Below are positions 1 to 8,545 of a stretch of 64,000 nucleotides of DNA, piece after piece (the stretch's first letter is position 1; each line of letters begins with the position of its first letter). The notes below the pieces were generated by a model that was not told where the DNA came from, did no database searches, and saw nothing but the letters and a program-made list of their open reading frames with translations. This stretch comes from Streptomyces anulatus. GTDB taxonomy: Bacteria; Actinomycetota; Actinomycetes; Streptomycetales; Streptomycetaceae. Both the position numbers and the translations under genes were made by a program. Where the stretch lies: contig NZ_JOEZ01000024.1 in NCBI RefSeq assembly GCF_000721175.1, positions 62,001 to 126,000 of the forward strand. Reading direction: 5' to 3'.

Positions 1-633
1 CGCCGTGGTCTTCTTCGCGGGCGCCTTCTTCGCCGTGGTCTTCTTGGCGGGCGCGGTCTTGCTGGGAGAGGCCTTCTTGGCCGTCGTCGCGGCCTTCTTC
101 GCCGGGGTCGCCTTCTTCGCGGCCGCGGAGGCCTTCTTGGCCGTCGCGGTGGTCTTCTTCGCGGTGACCTTCGTGGCTGCGGCGGTGGTCTTCTTCGCCG
201 GAGTCGCCTTCTTGGCGGTGGCCTTCTTCGCGGCGGCCTTCTTGGCGGCCGACTTCTTGGCAGCGGCGGCCTTCACCGTCGTACGGGCGGCGGAAGATCC
301 GCCCGAGAGGCTGCCCTTGGGGGCCTTCTTGACGGCCACGTCGTTCTTGGGGAGCTTCTTCGAGCCGCTCACCAGGTCCTTGAAGCCCTGACCCGCGCGG
401 AAGCGGGGCACCGAGGTCTTCTTGACCCGGACGCGCTCACCCGTCTGCGGGTTGCGGGCGTACCGGGCGGGGCGGTCGACCTTCTCGAACGAGCCGAAGC
501 CGGTGACCGAGACACGGTCCCCGGCGACAACGGCACGGACGATCGCGTCGAGTACCGCGTCGACGGCGTCTGCGGCCTGCTGACGGCCGCCGACCTTGTC
601 GGCAATCGCTTCTACGAGCTGCGCCTTGTTCAC
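1..633 (-). CDS. hupS: HU-family nucleoid protein with lysine-rich tail (HupS-type), C-terminus cut by window edge
   Basis: The reading frame runs from a GTG at 631-633 (preceded by GGGGAAGAC) off the left edge with no stop, so the gene is partial. Residues 1 to about 94 form a bacterial HU domain, beginning MNKAQLVEAIADKVGG and containing GFGSFEKVDRPAR and RNPQTGERV, the DNA-binding arm. From about residue 105 the protein is a repetitive alanine/lysine tail (many AKKATAKK-type units), resembling eukaryotic histone H1 tails. Known family: the Streptomyces HupS/HU2 type with such a tail compacts nucleoids, notably in spores. The apparent direct repeats at 1-290 are simply the codons of this tail. 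Its place next to leuD/leuC fits the S. coelicolor order. Confidence 0.93.
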   Translation of the reverse strand, partial: MNKAQLVEAIADKVGGRQQAADAVDAVLDAIVRAVVAGDRVSVTGFGSFEKVDRPARYARNPQTGERVRVKKTSVPRFRAGQGFKDLVSGSKKLPKNDVAVKKAPKGSLSGGSSAARTTVKAAAAKKSAAKKAAAKKATAKKATPAKKTTAAATKVTAKKTTATAKKASAAAKKATPAKKAATTAKKASPSKTAPAKKTTAKKAPAKKTTA

Positions 634-775
634 GTCTTCCCCTTCGGAGACATTGCCAGAACGAAAGTGTTCAAGCCTTTTCGCACGTTAGGCAGATATA
701 TACCGCAAATCAAACACGAAACGGGCTAATCACCCTAGTGCCGCAACGAAGTCGACCGATGCGCAGTTCCACGTG

Positions 776-1003
776 TCAGTCACCTTCGGGGAATCGGCCC
801 TCATCGAGGTCCTTCATCATCCGGTCCAGACGCCTTGCCGCGTCCGGGAGATCGTGCTTCGCCGCGGCCGTGACGACCAGCAGCTTCCGGGTCAGCGCCA
901 TCCGTACGCCCTCCGGGACTTGCAGTGCACGCACCTTCGCGTGCGCTTCCTTCAATCGGTCGGCGACTTGGCCATAGAGCTTGAGTTGGCTGTCGCGTTC
1001 CAT
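776..1003 (-). CDS. conserved hypothetical small protein
   Basis: A 75-residue protein beginning MERDSQLKLYGQVADRL, highly charged and predicted mostly helical, with no signal peptide or membrane segment. I chose the ATG at 1003. The longer in-frame start at 1054 would place the N-terminus beside the leuD terminator hairpin and adds an arginine-rich stretch that looks non-coding. It lies between leuD and hupS on the same strand, the position of a small unnamed ORF in S. coelicolor. Codon use is typical of its neighbours. I do not recognise a function. Confidence 0.65.
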   Translation of the reverse strand: MERDSQLKLYGQVADRLKEAHAKVRALQVPEGVRMALTRKLLVVTAAAKHDLPDAARRLDRMMKDLDEGRFPEGD

Positions 1004-1058
1004 GCACCGATTGTGCCATCTGGGGCGAGTTGTCGCCCGACGGGGTCTCAACAAGCGA

Positions 1059-1090
1059 CTGCGCCCCCTGCCTGGAGGCAGGGGGCGCAG
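1059..1090 (-). terminator. intrinsic terminator after leuCD
   Basis: Perfect inverted repeat with 15-bp arms (1059-1073 and 1076-1090, arm CTGCGCCCCCTGCCT) and a 2-nt loop, 18 bp beyond the leuD stop codon. Confidence 0.8.
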
Positions 1091-1107
1091 TCCTGGAAAA
1101 GCGCTGC

Positions 1108-1701
1108 TCAGGCGGCAATGGTACGCGGCTTGAAGACGGGCCTTGCCGCCTCGTACGCGGCGATGTCCGCTTCGTTCTGAAGGGTGAGGCTGATGTCGTC
1201 AAGGCCGTTGAGCAGTCGCCAGCGGGCGTTCTCGTCGAGCTCGAAGTCGGCGGTGATGCCCCCGGCGCGGACCTGGCGTGCCTCCAGGTCGACGGTCACC
1301 TCGACGGTCGGGTCGGCCTCCGTCAGCGCCCACAGCGCGTCGACGACCTGCTGCTCCAGGACCACGGTGAGCAGCCCGTTCTTCAGCGAGTTGCCGCGGA
1401 AGATGTCGGCGAAGCGGGAGGAGACGACGGCCTTGAAGCCGTAGTTCTGCAGGGCCCAGACCGCGTGTTCACGGGAGGAGCCCGTACCGAAGTCGGGACC
1501 GGCGACCAGGACCGAGGCGCCCTGGCGTTCGGGGCGGTTGAGGACGAAGTTCCCGTCCTTGCGCCAGGCTTCGAAGAGGCCGTCCTCGAACCCGTCGCGG
1601 GTGACCTTCTTCAGCCAGTGCGCGGGGATGATCTGGTCGGTGTCGACGTTGCTGCGGCGCAGCGGAACGGCCCGGCCGGTGTGGGTGGTGAATGCTTCCA
1701 T
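1108..1701 (-). CDS. leuD: 3-isopropylmalate dehydratase small subunit
   Basis: LeuD forms a heterodimer with LeuC and interconverts 2- and 3-isopropylmalate in leucine biosynthesis in the cytoplasm. The 197-residue length is normal. The start is ATG at 1701 ([20 protein letters not shown]), because family members begin here; the frame stays open upstream through leuC but without homology. Recognisable motifs are [14 protein letters not shown] near residues 18-31 and [17 protein letters not shown] near 70. Only 2 nt separate its start from the leuC stop, so the two are translationally coupled in a leuCD operon. A strong hairpin follows the gene. Confidence 0.97.
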   Translation of the reverse strand: MEAFTTHTGRAVPLRRSNVDTDQIIPAHWLKKVTRDGFEDGLFEAWRKDGNFVLNRPERQGASVLVAGPDFGTGSSREHAVWALQNYGFKAVVSSRFADIFRGNSLKNGLLTVVLEQQVVDALWALTEADPTVEVTVDLEARQVRAGGITADFELDENARWRLLNGLDDISLTLQNEADIAAYEAARPVFKPRTIAA

Positions 1702-1703
1702 GG

Positions 1704-3131
1704 CTATCGGACTCCGGTGGGGGTACGGGCGTCGGACAGGTCGGCGGGCGAGGCGAGATGACCCAGCACCGCGGTGGCGGCGGCGACCTGGGGCGAGACC
1801 AGGTGGGTGCGGCCGCCCTTGCCCTGCCGGCCCTCGAAGTTGCGGTTCGAGGTGGAGGCGGAGCGCTCGCCGGGGGCCAGCTGGTCGGGGTTCATGCCGA
1901 GGCACATCGAACAACCCGCGTGCCGCCATTCGGCGCCGGCCTCGGTGAAGACCTTGTCCAGGCCCTCGGAGACGGCCTGGAGCGCGACCCGGACCGAGCC
2001 GGGGACGACCAGCATCCGTACGCCTCTCGCGACTTTGCGGCCGTCCAGGATCGAGGCCGCGTTGCGCAGGTCCTCGATGCGGCCGTTGGTGCACGAACCT
2101 ACGAAGACGGTGTCGACGTTGATGTCGCGCAGCGGCTGCCCGGCGGTCAACCCCATGTACTCCAGGGCCTTTTCCGCGGCGTGGCGCTCCGAGGCGTCCT
2201 CGTACGAAGCCGGGTCGGGGACGCTGGCCGACAGGGGCGCGCCCTGACCGGGGTTGGTGCCCCAGGTGACGAACGGGGCGAGTTCGGTGGCGTCGATGAC
2301 GACCTCGGCGTCGAACACCGCGTCGTCGTCGGAGCGCAGCGTCTTCCAGTACGCGACGGCGGCGTCCCAGTCCTCGCCCTCGGGGGCGTGGTCGCGGCCC
2401 TTGAGGTAGTCGAAGGTGGTGGCGTCCGGGGCGATCATGCCCGCGCGGGCGCCGGCCTCGATCGACATGTTGCAGATGGTCATCCGGGCCTCCATCGAGA
2501 GCTTCTCGATGGCGGAACCGCGGTATTCGAGGATGTAGCCCTGGCCTCCGCCGGTGCCGATCCGGGCGATGATCGCCAGGATCAGGTCCTTCGCGGTGAC
2601 CTCGTCGGGCAGTTCGCCCTCGACCGTGATGGCCATGGTCTTCGGGCGGGCCAGCGGCAGCGTCTGGGTGGCCAGGACGTGCTCCACCTGACTGGTGCCG
2701 ATGCCGAACGCCAGCGCGCCGAACGCGCCGTGCGTGGAGGTGTGGGAGTCACCGCAGACCACGGTGGTGCCCGGCTGGGTCAGCCCCAGCTGCGGGCCCA
2801 CCACGTGGACGACGCCCTGCTCGACGTCGCCCAGCGGGTGCAGCCGCACGCCGAAGTCCGCGCAGTTCTTGCGCAGGGTCTCCAGCTGGGCGCGCGAGAC
2901 GGGGTCCGCGATCGGCTTGTCGATGTCGAGGGTCGGGGTGTTGTGGTCCTCGGTGGCGATGGTGAGGTCGAGGCGCCGTACCGGACGTCCGGCCTGGCGC
3001 AGACCGTCGAAGGCCTGCGGGCTGGTCACCTCGTGCAGCAGGTGCAGATCGATGAAGAGAAGGTCGGGCTCGCCCTCCGCGCGCCGGACAACATGGTCGT
3101 CCCAGACCTTCTCCGCGAGTGTCCTACCCAT
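1704..3131 (-). CDS. leuC: 3-isopropylmalate dehydratase large subunit
   Basis: Aconitase-family [4Fe-4S] subunit of isopropylmalate isomerase, 475 residues, full length. The three cluster-binding cysteines fall at C347 (in VGSCTNGR), C407 and C410 (in [11 protein letters not shown]), the expected positions. Other signatures are [20 protein letters not shown] near 130 and [10 protein letters not shown] near 430. The start ATG at 3131 gives the canonical [14 protein letters not shown]. First gene of the leuCD operon, transcribed divergently from the IclR-type regulator ndgR, with which it shares a 173-bp promoter region. Confidence 0.98.
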   Translation of the reverse strand: MGRTLAEKVWDDHVVRRAEGEPDLLFIDLHLLHEVTSPQAFDGLRQAGRPVRRLDLTIATEDHNTPTLDIDKPIADPVSRAQLETLRKNCADFGVRLHPLGDVEQGVVHVVGPQLGLTQPGTTVVCGDSHTSTHGAFGALAFGIGTSQVEHVLATQTLPLARPKTMAITVEGELPDEVTAKDLILAIIARIGTGGGQGYILEYRGSAIEKLSMEARMTICNMSIEAGARAGMIAPDATTFDYLKGRDHAPEGEDWDAAVAYWKTLRSDDDAVFDAEVVIDATELAPFVTWGTNPGQGAPLSASVPDPASYEDASERHAAEKALEYMGLTAGQPLRDINVDTVFVGSCTNGRIEDLRNAASILDGRKVARGVRMLVVPGSVRVALQAVSEGLDKVFTEAGAEWRHAGCSMCLGMNPDQLAPGERSASTSNRNFEGRQGKGGRTHLVSPQVAAATAVLGHLASPADLSDARTPTGVR

Positions 3132-3251
3132 CGCTTTCCCTCCGGCCGGCGTCTTCGCCGGCCCAACTAGAGATCGGTGTGCCTCCGTCCGGACCCCCGT
3201 GCGGGGCGGTGGCTACGAGCCGTTGTGCGGCCGCCCGTACAGGTTCGCAAC

Positions 3252-3279
3252 TTCCGCCGGAAATTGAACTTGCGTTTCA
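3252..3279. promoter_or_regulatory. candidate NdgR operators in the leuC-ndgR divergent promoter
   Basis: Two inverted repeats lie in the intergenic region: a perfect TTCCG-C-CGGAA at 3252-3262 and TGAA-N7-TTCA at 3265-3279. IclR-family regulators commonly control a divergent neighbour and themselves from such sites, and NdgR is reported to bind upstream of leuCD in S. coelicolor. Assigning these repeats as its sites is inference. Confidence 0.45.
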
Positions 3280-3304
3280 CAGAGTGAGACGGGAGTATCG
3301 TCGT

Positions 3305-4021
3305 ATGGACAACTCTAGCGGCGTCGGCGTTCTCGACAAGGCAGCTCTGGTATTGAGCGCCCTGGAGTCCGGTCCGGCCACCCTCGCCGGGCTGGTCGCG
3401 GCGACCGGGCTCGCACGGCCCACGGCCCATCGACTGGCCGTGGCACTGGAACACCACCGGATGGTGGCGAGGGATATGCAGGGCCGGTTCATTCTCGGCC
3501 CCCGGCTGTCGGAACTGGCAGCCGCGGCGGGCGAGGACCGCCTGCTGGCCACGGCCGGACCGGTGCTCACCCACCTGCGCGACATCACCGGCGAGAGCGC
3601 GCAGCTCTACCGCCGGCAGGGCGACATGCGCATCTGCGTGGCGGCGGCGGAACGGCTGTCCGGACTCCGGGACACGGTGCCGGTCGGCTCCACGCTCACG
3701 ATGAAGGCGGGCTCCTCCGCCCAGATCCTGATGGCCTGGGAGGAGCCGGAGCGTCTGCACCGGGGCCTCCAGGGCGCCAGGTTCACGGCGACGGCGCTCT
3801 CCGGCGTACGGCGGCGGGGCTGGGCCCAGTCGATCGGCGAGCGGGAGCCGGGCGTCGCCTCGGTCTCCGCCCCGGTGCGCGGCCCCTCGAACCGGGTGGT
3901 CGCCGCGGTCTCGGTCTCCGGGCCGATCGAGCGGCTGACCCGTCACCCGGGCCGGATGCACGCCCAGGCCGTCATCGACTCGGCAGCGCGGCTGAGCGAG
4001 GCCCTGCGCCGTACGGGCTGA
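3305..4021 (+). CDS. ndgR: IclR-family transcriptional regulator of leucine/nitrogen metabolism (NdgR-like)
   Basis: A 238-residue IclR-family regulator. The N-terminal winged helix-turn-helix covers about residues 10-65 (GLARPTAHRLAVALEHHRMV), followed by a GAF-like IclR effector domain (VPVGSTLTMKAGSSAQILMA, GVASVSAPVRG). I start it at ATG 3305 (MDNSSGVGVLDKAALVL); the frame extends 186 nt further upstream through the promoter region without homology. It is divergent from leuCD. In Streptomyces this orthologue (NdgR/AreB) controls leucine biosynthesis and amino-acid-dependent growth, so local control of leuCD is likely. Confidence 0.93.
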   Translation: MDNSSGVGVLDKAALVLSALESGPATLAGLVAATGLARPTAHRLAVALEHHRMVARDMQGRFILGPRLSELAAAAGEDRLLATAGPVLTHLRDITGESAQLYRRQGDMRICVAAAERLSGLRDTVPVGSTLTMKAGSSAQILMAWEEPERLHRGLQGARFTATALSGVRRRGWAQSIGEREPGVASVSAPVRGPSNRVVAAVSVSGPIERLTRHPGRMHAQAVIDSAARLSEALRRTG

Positions 4022-4055
4022 CCTCACGCCCGTACGACTCCCCTCCCCCTCCCGG

Positions 4056-4088
4056 AAGGCCGCCCCAGCGCCGTGGCGGCCCTTCTTC
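4056..4088 (+). terminator. intrinsic terminator after ndgR
   Basis: Hairpin with arms GGCCGCC (4058-4064) and GGCGGCC (4075-4081), followed by CTTCTTCATTT, 35 bp past the ndgR stop. Confidence 0.6.
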
Positions 4089-4546
4089 ATTTCCCGGGCG
4101 CGGCGGCTGCGACTGTGCGCGCCCTGATCCGGGTCGGACGACCGCCGGTGGCGACGGCCCGTGAGGGCCTGGCGCATGTGGACGACGAGTCGCTCGGCAG
4201 CACGATCCTTCTGGGAGCGGCCCTTTGGGCGCTGCCGCACGGGCACGCCCCGGACGAGGAGGCGCCGGAGACTGCGACGGCACGGGCCCAGGTGCCCACG
4301 CCGCTCACGGAGTTGGGGTGGTCGACCACGCTGGAGCTCGGCGAGCTCTCCCCCGTGTACCGGTCCCTGGTCGCTTCGGCGGCCACGCTGGTCCGGCTCG
4401 GACATCCGTGTGACATCGGCTACTTGACCCGGCAGGCCCGGAGCACGGAGCGGGCGACGGTGCGCCGGCTCGCACAGAGCGAGGAGTCGGCCCGCCGGTA
4501 CGGCTTGCGACCGGGGCGGCAGCAGGAAGGCCCTCCACCGAGGTGA
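4073..4546 (+). CDS. hypothetical protein between ndgR and the tRNA cluster
   Basis: A 157-codon frame with strong G/C bias at third positions, so probably coding. The annotated GTG at 4073 overlaps the ndgR terminator; the next in-frame GTG (4115) may be the true start. The product is alanine/leucine-rich with no signal peptide, clear membrane segment or motif that I recognise. Its last codons overlap the tRNA-operon terminator hairpin (4525-4556), with the stop in the loop. A real but fast-evolving lineage protein, or a spurious frame, are both possible. Confidence 0.4.
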   Translation: MAALLHFPGAAAATVRALIRVGRPPVATAREGLAHVDDESLGSTILLGAALWALPHGHAPDEEAPETATARAQVPTPLTELGWSTTLELGELSPVYRSLVASAATLVRLGHPCDIGYLTRQARSTERATVRRLAQSEESARRYGLRPGRQQEGPPPR

Positions 4547-4556
4547 AGGGCCTTCC
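4525..4556 (-). terminator. terminator of the tRNA Glu/Gln operon
   Basis: Perfect 10-bp arms GGAAGGCCCT (4525-4534) and AGGGCCTTCC (4547-4556) just beyond the 3' end of the last tRNA on the minus strand. It may also stop transcription from the plus-strand ORF. Confidence 0.65.
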
Positions 4557-4571
4557 CGTACTGCTCTGTTG

Positions 4572-4644
4572 TACCCCCGACCGGATTCGAACCGGCGCTA
4601 CTGCCGTGAGAGGGCAGCGTGCTAGGCCGCTACACAACGGGGGC
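4572..4644 (-). tRNA. tRNA-Glu (CTC)
   Basis: 73-nt cloverleaf on the minus strand. The acceptor stem is GCCCCCG paired with CGGGGGT (G-U at the end), the discriminator is A, and the anticodon arm CTGCC-CTCTCAC-GGCAG gives anticodon CTC. The T-arm is GCCGG-TTCGAAT-CCGGT. No CCA is encoded. Last of three identical Glu copies in transcription order. Confidence 0.96.
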
Positions 4645-4663
4645 GTGTTACTGCTGACTTGCG

Positions 4664-4735
4664 CTGGGCTACCAGGACTCGAACCTAGAATGACGGTACC
4701 AGAAACCGTAGTGTTGCCAATTACACCATAGCCCA
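4664..4735 (-). tRNA. tRNA-Gln (CTG)
   Basis: 72-nt cloverleaf. Acceptor TGGGCTA pairs with TAGCCCA, discriminator G. The anticodon arm ACGGT-TTCTGGT-ACCGT gives anticodon CTG. T-loop TTCGAGT is present. Confidence 0.96.
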
Positions 4736-4747
4736 TGGTGTGACAAG

Positions 4748-4820
4748 TACCCCCGACCGGATTCGAACCGGCGCTACTGCCGTGAGAGGGCAGCGTGCTA
4801 GGCCGCTACACAACGGGGGC
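4748..4820 (-). tRNA. tRNA-Glu (CTC)
   Basis: Second copy, identical over its 73 nt to the tRNA at 4572-4644; anticodon CTC, no encoded CCA. The 86-bp spacer on its 5' side (4821-4906) holds no recognisable feature. Confidence 0.96.
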
Positions 4821-4906
4821 CCTAGCGATCCTCCACCCGGCGGTAGCCGGATATTCTCACCGCGAAAACGTGGGTGCGACCCAGGTGCTCTCGCGGGAAG
4901 GATCTG

Positions 4907-4979
4907 TACCCCCGACCGGATTCGAACCGGCGCTACTGCCGTGAGAGGGCAGCGTGCTAGGCCGCTACACAACGGGGGC
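4907..4979 (-). tRNA. tRNA-Glu (CTC)
   Basis: Third identical Glu-CTC copy, second in transcription order. Alternating Glu and Gln genes read as a polycistronic tRNA unit. Confidence 0.96.
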
Positions 4980-5017
4980 TTGTCCTGCTGATCTTGCTTG
5001 TACTGCTTGGTCTTGCG

Positions 5018-5089
5018 CTGGGCTACCAGGACTCGAACCTAGAATGACGGTACCAGAAACCGTAGTGTTGCCAATTACACCATAGCCCA
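5018..5089 (-). tRNA. tRNA-Gln (CTG)
   Basis: Second Gln-CTG copy, identical to 4664-4735, and first gene of the cluster in transcription order. The 38-bp spacer between it and the next Glu copy has no other feature. Confidence 0.96.
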
Positions 5090-5177
5090 CTGAAATGCAA
5101 CCCCTGGTGGGGGCTTCACTTCTGTCTGCGCTTCCCGGCCGGATCTTTCGGTCCGCTCGGGCGGCGCAGAAAGAACA

Positions 5178-5897
5178 TTACCTGAAGGTGTCCGGCGCTC
5201 CAAAACGGGTATTGCCCGCCAGCAGACCGGGCAGCTGGTCGAGCCCATTGATCGTCACCAGATCCGGCCTCCCGCCCCTGCCCCGACGGTCGAGCCAGAT
5301 CCCCGTGAGCCCGGCGGCCACGGCTGCGCTCGCGTCGATGTCGGGTTCGTTGCCCACGTACGCCACCTCGTGCGGCTCCAGCGCGAGCGCCTCGCAGGCC
5401 GCGTGGAAGGCGCCGGCCTCCGGTTTGGCGATCCCGAGCTCCACGGCGCAGACCATAGCCTCGAACCGGTCCCGGACGCCGAGCGTAGTGAGCTTGTGGT
5501 GCTGGTGGTGGGTGTTGGCGTTGGACAGGATCCCGTGCCGATAGCCGGGGACCAGCAGGTCGAGTACGGGCAGCACGTCCGGGAAGAGGGCCCAGGCGGC
5601 CTGGTAGTGGGCGGCGTGGCGCTCGAACCACGCCTCGGCCTCGGCGTCCTCCAGCTCCTGCGCGAGGAACTCCCGCACCCGGTCCCGACGCTGCCCGCGG
5701 AAGTCCGTCTCACCGGCGGTCATCCGCGCCCAGTGCCGGACGCTCAGCGCCCGCCAGGCGTCGAGGGCCACGTCCACCGTGGCGTACGCCTCGGGCAGAC
5801 CCTCCTGCTCCAGGTGCCGGCGCATACCGGTGCGGTCGGCGCCCGCGTAGTCGAAGATCGTGTCGTCGATGTCCCAGAGCACGGCGCGGATCGGCAT
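5178..5897 (-). CDS. HAD-superfamily hydrolase
   Basis: A 239-residue haloacid-dehalogenase-type hydrolase, probably a small-molecule phosphatase. Motif I is WDIDDTIFD at residues 8-16 (nucleophile and acid aspartates DxD). Motif II is ILSNAN near 143, motif III is the lysine in GIAKPEAGAF, and motif IV is VGNEPDIDASAAVAAG. A helical cap lies between motifs I and II (about 20-120), giving a subclass I layout. I chose ATG 5897 (MPIRAVLWD); a GTG three codons upstream (5906) is possible. It lies downstream of gltX and separated from it by a terminator. Substrate unknown. Confidence 0.88.
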   Translation of the reverse strand: MPIRAVLWDIDDTIFDYAGADRTGMRRHLEQEGLPEAYATVDVALDAWRALSVRHWARMTAGETDFRGQRRDRVREFLAQELEDAEAEAWFERHAAHYQAAWALFPDVLPVLDLLVPGYRHGILSNANTHHQHHKLTTLGVRDRFEAMVCAVELGIAKPEAGAFHAACEALALEPHEVAYVGNEPDIDASAAVAAGLTGIWLDRRGRGGRPDLVTINGLDQLPGLLAGNTRFGAPDTFR

Positions 5898-5944
5898 GGT
5901 TCTCACGGTAACCGTCGGAGGGCGGCCGCGGAGGGGAAAAGCCG

Positions 5945-5978
5945 AGGAGGGCCGCAGCCGGTCGGCCGCGGCCCTCCT
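5945..5978 (-). terminator. terminator after gltX
   Basis: Perfect 11-bp arms AGGAGGGCCGC (5945-5955) and GCGGCCCTCCT (5968-5978), starting 17 bp past the gltX stop. Confidence 0.75.
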
Positions 5979-5994
5979 GGGGGTGTGCTGTCGC

Positions 5995-7479
5995 TTACGC
6001 GGTCAGCTTCGCCAGCGCCGCGTCCACGCGGGCCAGGCTCTTCTCCCGGCCCAGGATCTGCAGGGACTCGAAGAGCGGCAGACCGATGGTGCGGCCGGTG
6101 ACGGCGACGCGGACCGGGGCCTGCGCCTTGCCGAGCTTGAGGCCATGGGCCTCGCCGGCGGTGAGGACGGCGTTCTTCAGGGACTCCGGGTCGCTCCAGT
6201 CGGCCGCTTCCAGATGGGCGCGGGCCGTGGTCAGGAGGGCGGCCGGGTCGCCCTTCATCGCCTTGGCCCAGGAGGCCTCGTCCTCGACCGGCTCGTCGAG
6301 GAATAGGAAGTCGACGTTGTCGGTGATGTCGGAGAGCACCGTGACCCGGGTCTGTGCGTGCGGGGCGATCTCCGCCCACTTCTCCGCGTCGAAGGCCTCC
6401 GGGGCCCAGGGCGCGAAGGGGGCCCGCAGCCAGGGGCCGCAGGCCTCGGTGAAGGCCTTCACATCCAGCATGCGGATGTGCTCGGCGTTGATGTGCTCGC
6501 ACTTCTTGAGGTCGAAGCGGGCCGGGTTGGCGTTGACGTCGTTGATGTCGAACGCCGCGATCAGCTCGTCCACCGAGAAGATGTCGCGGTCCTCGGCGAT
6601 CGACCAGCCGAGCAGCGAGAGGTAGTTCAGCAGGCCCTCGGGGAGGAAGCCACGCTCCCGGTAGAGGTTGAGGGAGGCCTGCGGGTCGCGCTTGGAGAGC
6701 TTCTTGTTGCCCTCGCCCATGACGTACGGCAGGTGGCCGAAGGCGGGGGTGTCCTTGGCGATGCCCAGCTCGATGAGCGCCCGGTACAGGGCGATCTGGC
6801 GCGGGGTGGAGGAGAGCAGGTCCTCGCCGCGCAGGACGTGGGTGATCTCCATCAGGGCGTCGTCGACCGGGTTGACCAGCGTGTAGAGCGGGGCCCCGTT
6901 GGCGCGGACGATGCCGTAGTCCGGGACGTTCTCCGGCTGGACGGTGATGTCGCCGCGGACCAGGTCGGTGAAGGTGATGGCCTCGTCGGGCATCCGGAAG
7001 CGGACGATCGAGGAGCGGCCCTCGGCCTCGTACGCGGCCTTCTGCTCGGCGGTGAGGTCGCGGCAGTGGCCGTCGTAGCCGGACGGCTTGCCTGCGGCGC
7101 GGGCGGCGTCGCGGCGGGTGTCCAGCTCCTCGGTGGTGCAGTAGCAGGGGTAGGCGTACCCGGCGGCGAGCAGCTTCTCGGCGACGTCCCTGTACAGGTC
7201 CATCCGCTGCGACTGGCGGTACGGCGCGTGCGGGCCGCCGACCTCGGGGCCCTCGTCCCAGTCCAGGCCCAGCCAGCGCATCGAGTCGAGCAGCTGCTGG
7301 TAGGACTCCTCCGAGTCGCGCGCGGCGTCGGTGTCCTCGATCCGGAAGACCAGGGTGCCCTGGTGGTGCCGGGCGAAGGCCCAGTTGAAGAGCGCCGTCC
7401 GGACCAGGCCCACGTGCGGGTTGCCGGTCGGGGAGGGACAGAAACGGACGCGGACAGGTGCCACTGGTGCGTTAACCAC
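5995..7479 (-). CDS. gltX: glutamyl-tRNA synthetase
   Basis: Class I aminoacyl-tRNA synthetase charging tRNA-Glu (and, in actinobacteria, also tRNA-Gln as the first step of the amidotransferase route). 494 residues, full length. The HIGH-type signature is [10 protein letters not shown] at 16-25 and the KMSKS-type signature is KLSKR at 260-264. A cysteine/histidine set (CYC at 112-114, C139) sits where zinc binds in many GluRS. The GTG start at 7479 overlaps the stop of the upstream FAH-family gene by 8 bp, implying translational coupling. The tRNA-Glu/Gln cluster lies only about 1 kb downstream. Confidence 0.97.
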   Translation of the reverse strand: MVNAPVAPVRVRFCPSPTGNPHVGLVRTALFNWAFARHHQGTLVFRIEDTDAARDSEESYQQLLDSMRWLGLDWDEGPEVGGPHAPYRQSQRMDLYRDVAEKLLAAGYAYPCYCTTEELDTRRDAARAAGKPSGYDGHCRDLTAEQKAAYEAEGRSSIVRFRMPDEAITFTDLVRGDITVQPENVPDYGIVRANGAPLYTLVNPVDDALMEITHVLRGEDLLSSTPRQIALYRALIELGIAKDTPAFGHLPYVMGEGNKKLSKRDPQASLNLYRERGFLPEGLLNYLSLLGWSIAEDRDIFSVDELIAAFDINDVNANPARFDLKKCEHINAEHIRMLDVKAFTEACGPWLRAPFAPWAPEAFDAEKWAEIAPHAQTRVTVLSDITDNVDFLFLDEPVEDEASWAKAMKGDPAALLTTARAHLEAADWSDPESLKNAVLTAGEAHGLKLGKAQAPVRVAVTGRTIGLPLFESLQILGREKSLARVDAALAKLTA

Positions 7480-8257
7480 GCTTGATCACCTTGTTGGTGA
7501 GAGTGCCGATGCCTTCGATGGTGACGGCGACCTCGTCGCCGACGTGCAGGGGACCGACCCCTGCGGGGGTGCCCGTGAGGATGACGTCGCCCGGGAGGAG
7601 GGTCATGGCCTCCGTGATGTGGACGATCAGGTCCTCGATGGAGCGGACCATGTCGCTCGTGCGGCCGAGCTGTCGCTGCTCGCCGTTGACCGTCGCCTGG
7701 ATGGTGAGGTCGTGGGGGTCCACGTCGGTCTCCACCCAGGGGCCCAGCGGGCAGGAGGTGTCGAAGCCCTTGGCGCGGGCCCACTGCTTCTCGCGCTGCT
7801 GCACGTCGCGGGCGGTGACGTCGTTGGCGCAGGTGTAGCCGAGGATGACGTCCTTGACCCGCTCGCGGGGGACCTCGCGGCACATGCGGCCGATGACCAC
7901 GGCCAGCTCGGCCTCGTGGTGCAGCTCGCTGGAGAAGGAGGGGTACTCGATCGCGTCGCCGGAGCCGATCACCGAGGTGGTGGGCTTGAAGAAGGTGATG
8001 GGCGCGTCGGGGACCTCGTGGCCGAGCTCGGCGGCGTGCTCCGCGTAGTTGCGGCCGATGGCCACGACCTTGTTGGGGAGCACGGGGGGCAGCAGCCGGA
8101 CCTTGTTCAGCGGGACCTTGGTGCCCGAGAGCTCGAAGTCGGCGTACGGGATGCCCTTGATGATGTCGAGGACGAGGTCACCGGATTCCACGGTGCCCTG
8201 TCCCTCGACGGCGCCGAAGGCGACATTGCCGTCGATGGAGAACCTGGCGATGCGCAC
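7472..8257 (-). CDS. fumarylacetoacetate hydrolase family protein
   Basis: A 261-residue member of the FAH superfamily (2-hydroxyhepta-2,4-diene-1,7-dioate isomerase or acylpyruvase/oxaloacetate decarboxylase type). The N-terminal part (1-55) is the short cap found in FAHD1-like proteins. Catalytic-core signatures are [15 protein letters not shown] near 65, FFKPTTSV near 90, the metal-binding [11 protein letters not shown] near 112, [12 protein letters not shown] near 140 and LTGTPAGVG near 228. Cytoplasmic. Forms a unit with gltX through an 8-bp overlap. The exact substrate cannot be told from sequence. Confidence 0.9.
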   Translation of the reverse strand: MRIARFSIDGNVAFGAVEGQGTVESGDLVLDIIKGIPYADFELSGTKVPLNKVRLLPPVLPNKVVAIGRNYAEHAAELGHEVPDAPITFFKPTTSVIGSGDAIEYPSFSSELHHEAELAVVIGRMCREVPRERVKDVILGYTCANDVTARDVQQREKQWARAKGFDTSCPLGPWVETDVDPHDLTIQATVNGEQRQLGRTSDMVRSIEDLIVHITEAMTLLPGDVILTGTPAGVGPLHVGDEVAVTIEGIGTLTNKVIKRG

Positions 8258-8362
8258 GGGATGCTGTCGCCCCTCACTTGCTGGCTGGCTGAAGACTGAC
8301 GCTCCAGGCTAACGCGGTGAGAGGGGACAGCCTCGCGTATCGAAGGGGTGGCCGTGCGGGTA

Positions 8363-8545
8363 CTACCGGGCGGCCGCGACCGGGGCTTCCATCAGGATGG
8401 TGCGGCGCGGGTTGGCCGTCACGGTCGGCAGGTCGGCGGCGTGCTCCGGCTGGAGGGGCGTCTGCAGCGCTTCGGCGTCCTTGAGGTGCGCCAGCGTGAT
8501 GCGCCGGGGGTTGGCAATGTTGCGGAACATCGTCGTCGTCTTCAT
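8363..8545 (-). CDS. 60-residue conserved-looking protein of unknown function
   Basis: Short frame starting MKTTTMFRNIANPRRITLAH with consistently G/C third positions. It contains a duplicated motif, ANPRRITL near residue 11 and ANPRRTIL near residue 44, separated by about 30 residues. There is no signal peptide, membrane segment or cysteine. It lies alone between the FAH gene and the conservon promoter region, in the place of a small unnamed ORF in S. coelicolor. The Shine-Dalgarno match is weak. Its role is unknown; the repeated NPRR element could be a binding motif. Confidence 0.6.
   Translation of the reverse strand: MKTTTMFRNIANPRRITLAHLKDAEALQTPLQPEHAADLPTVTANPRRTILMEAPVAAAR

Noticed and set aside
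1..290. Regular repeats of CTTCTTCGCGG-like units, CRISPR- or satellite-like
   Set aside because: They are the codons of the alanine/lysine repeat tail of HupS on the minus strand.
5..391. Plus-strand ORF of 128 codons rich in Phe/Ala/Val resembling a membrane protein
   Set aside because: Reverse reading of the HupS lysine-rich tail (AAG codons read as CTT/TTC).
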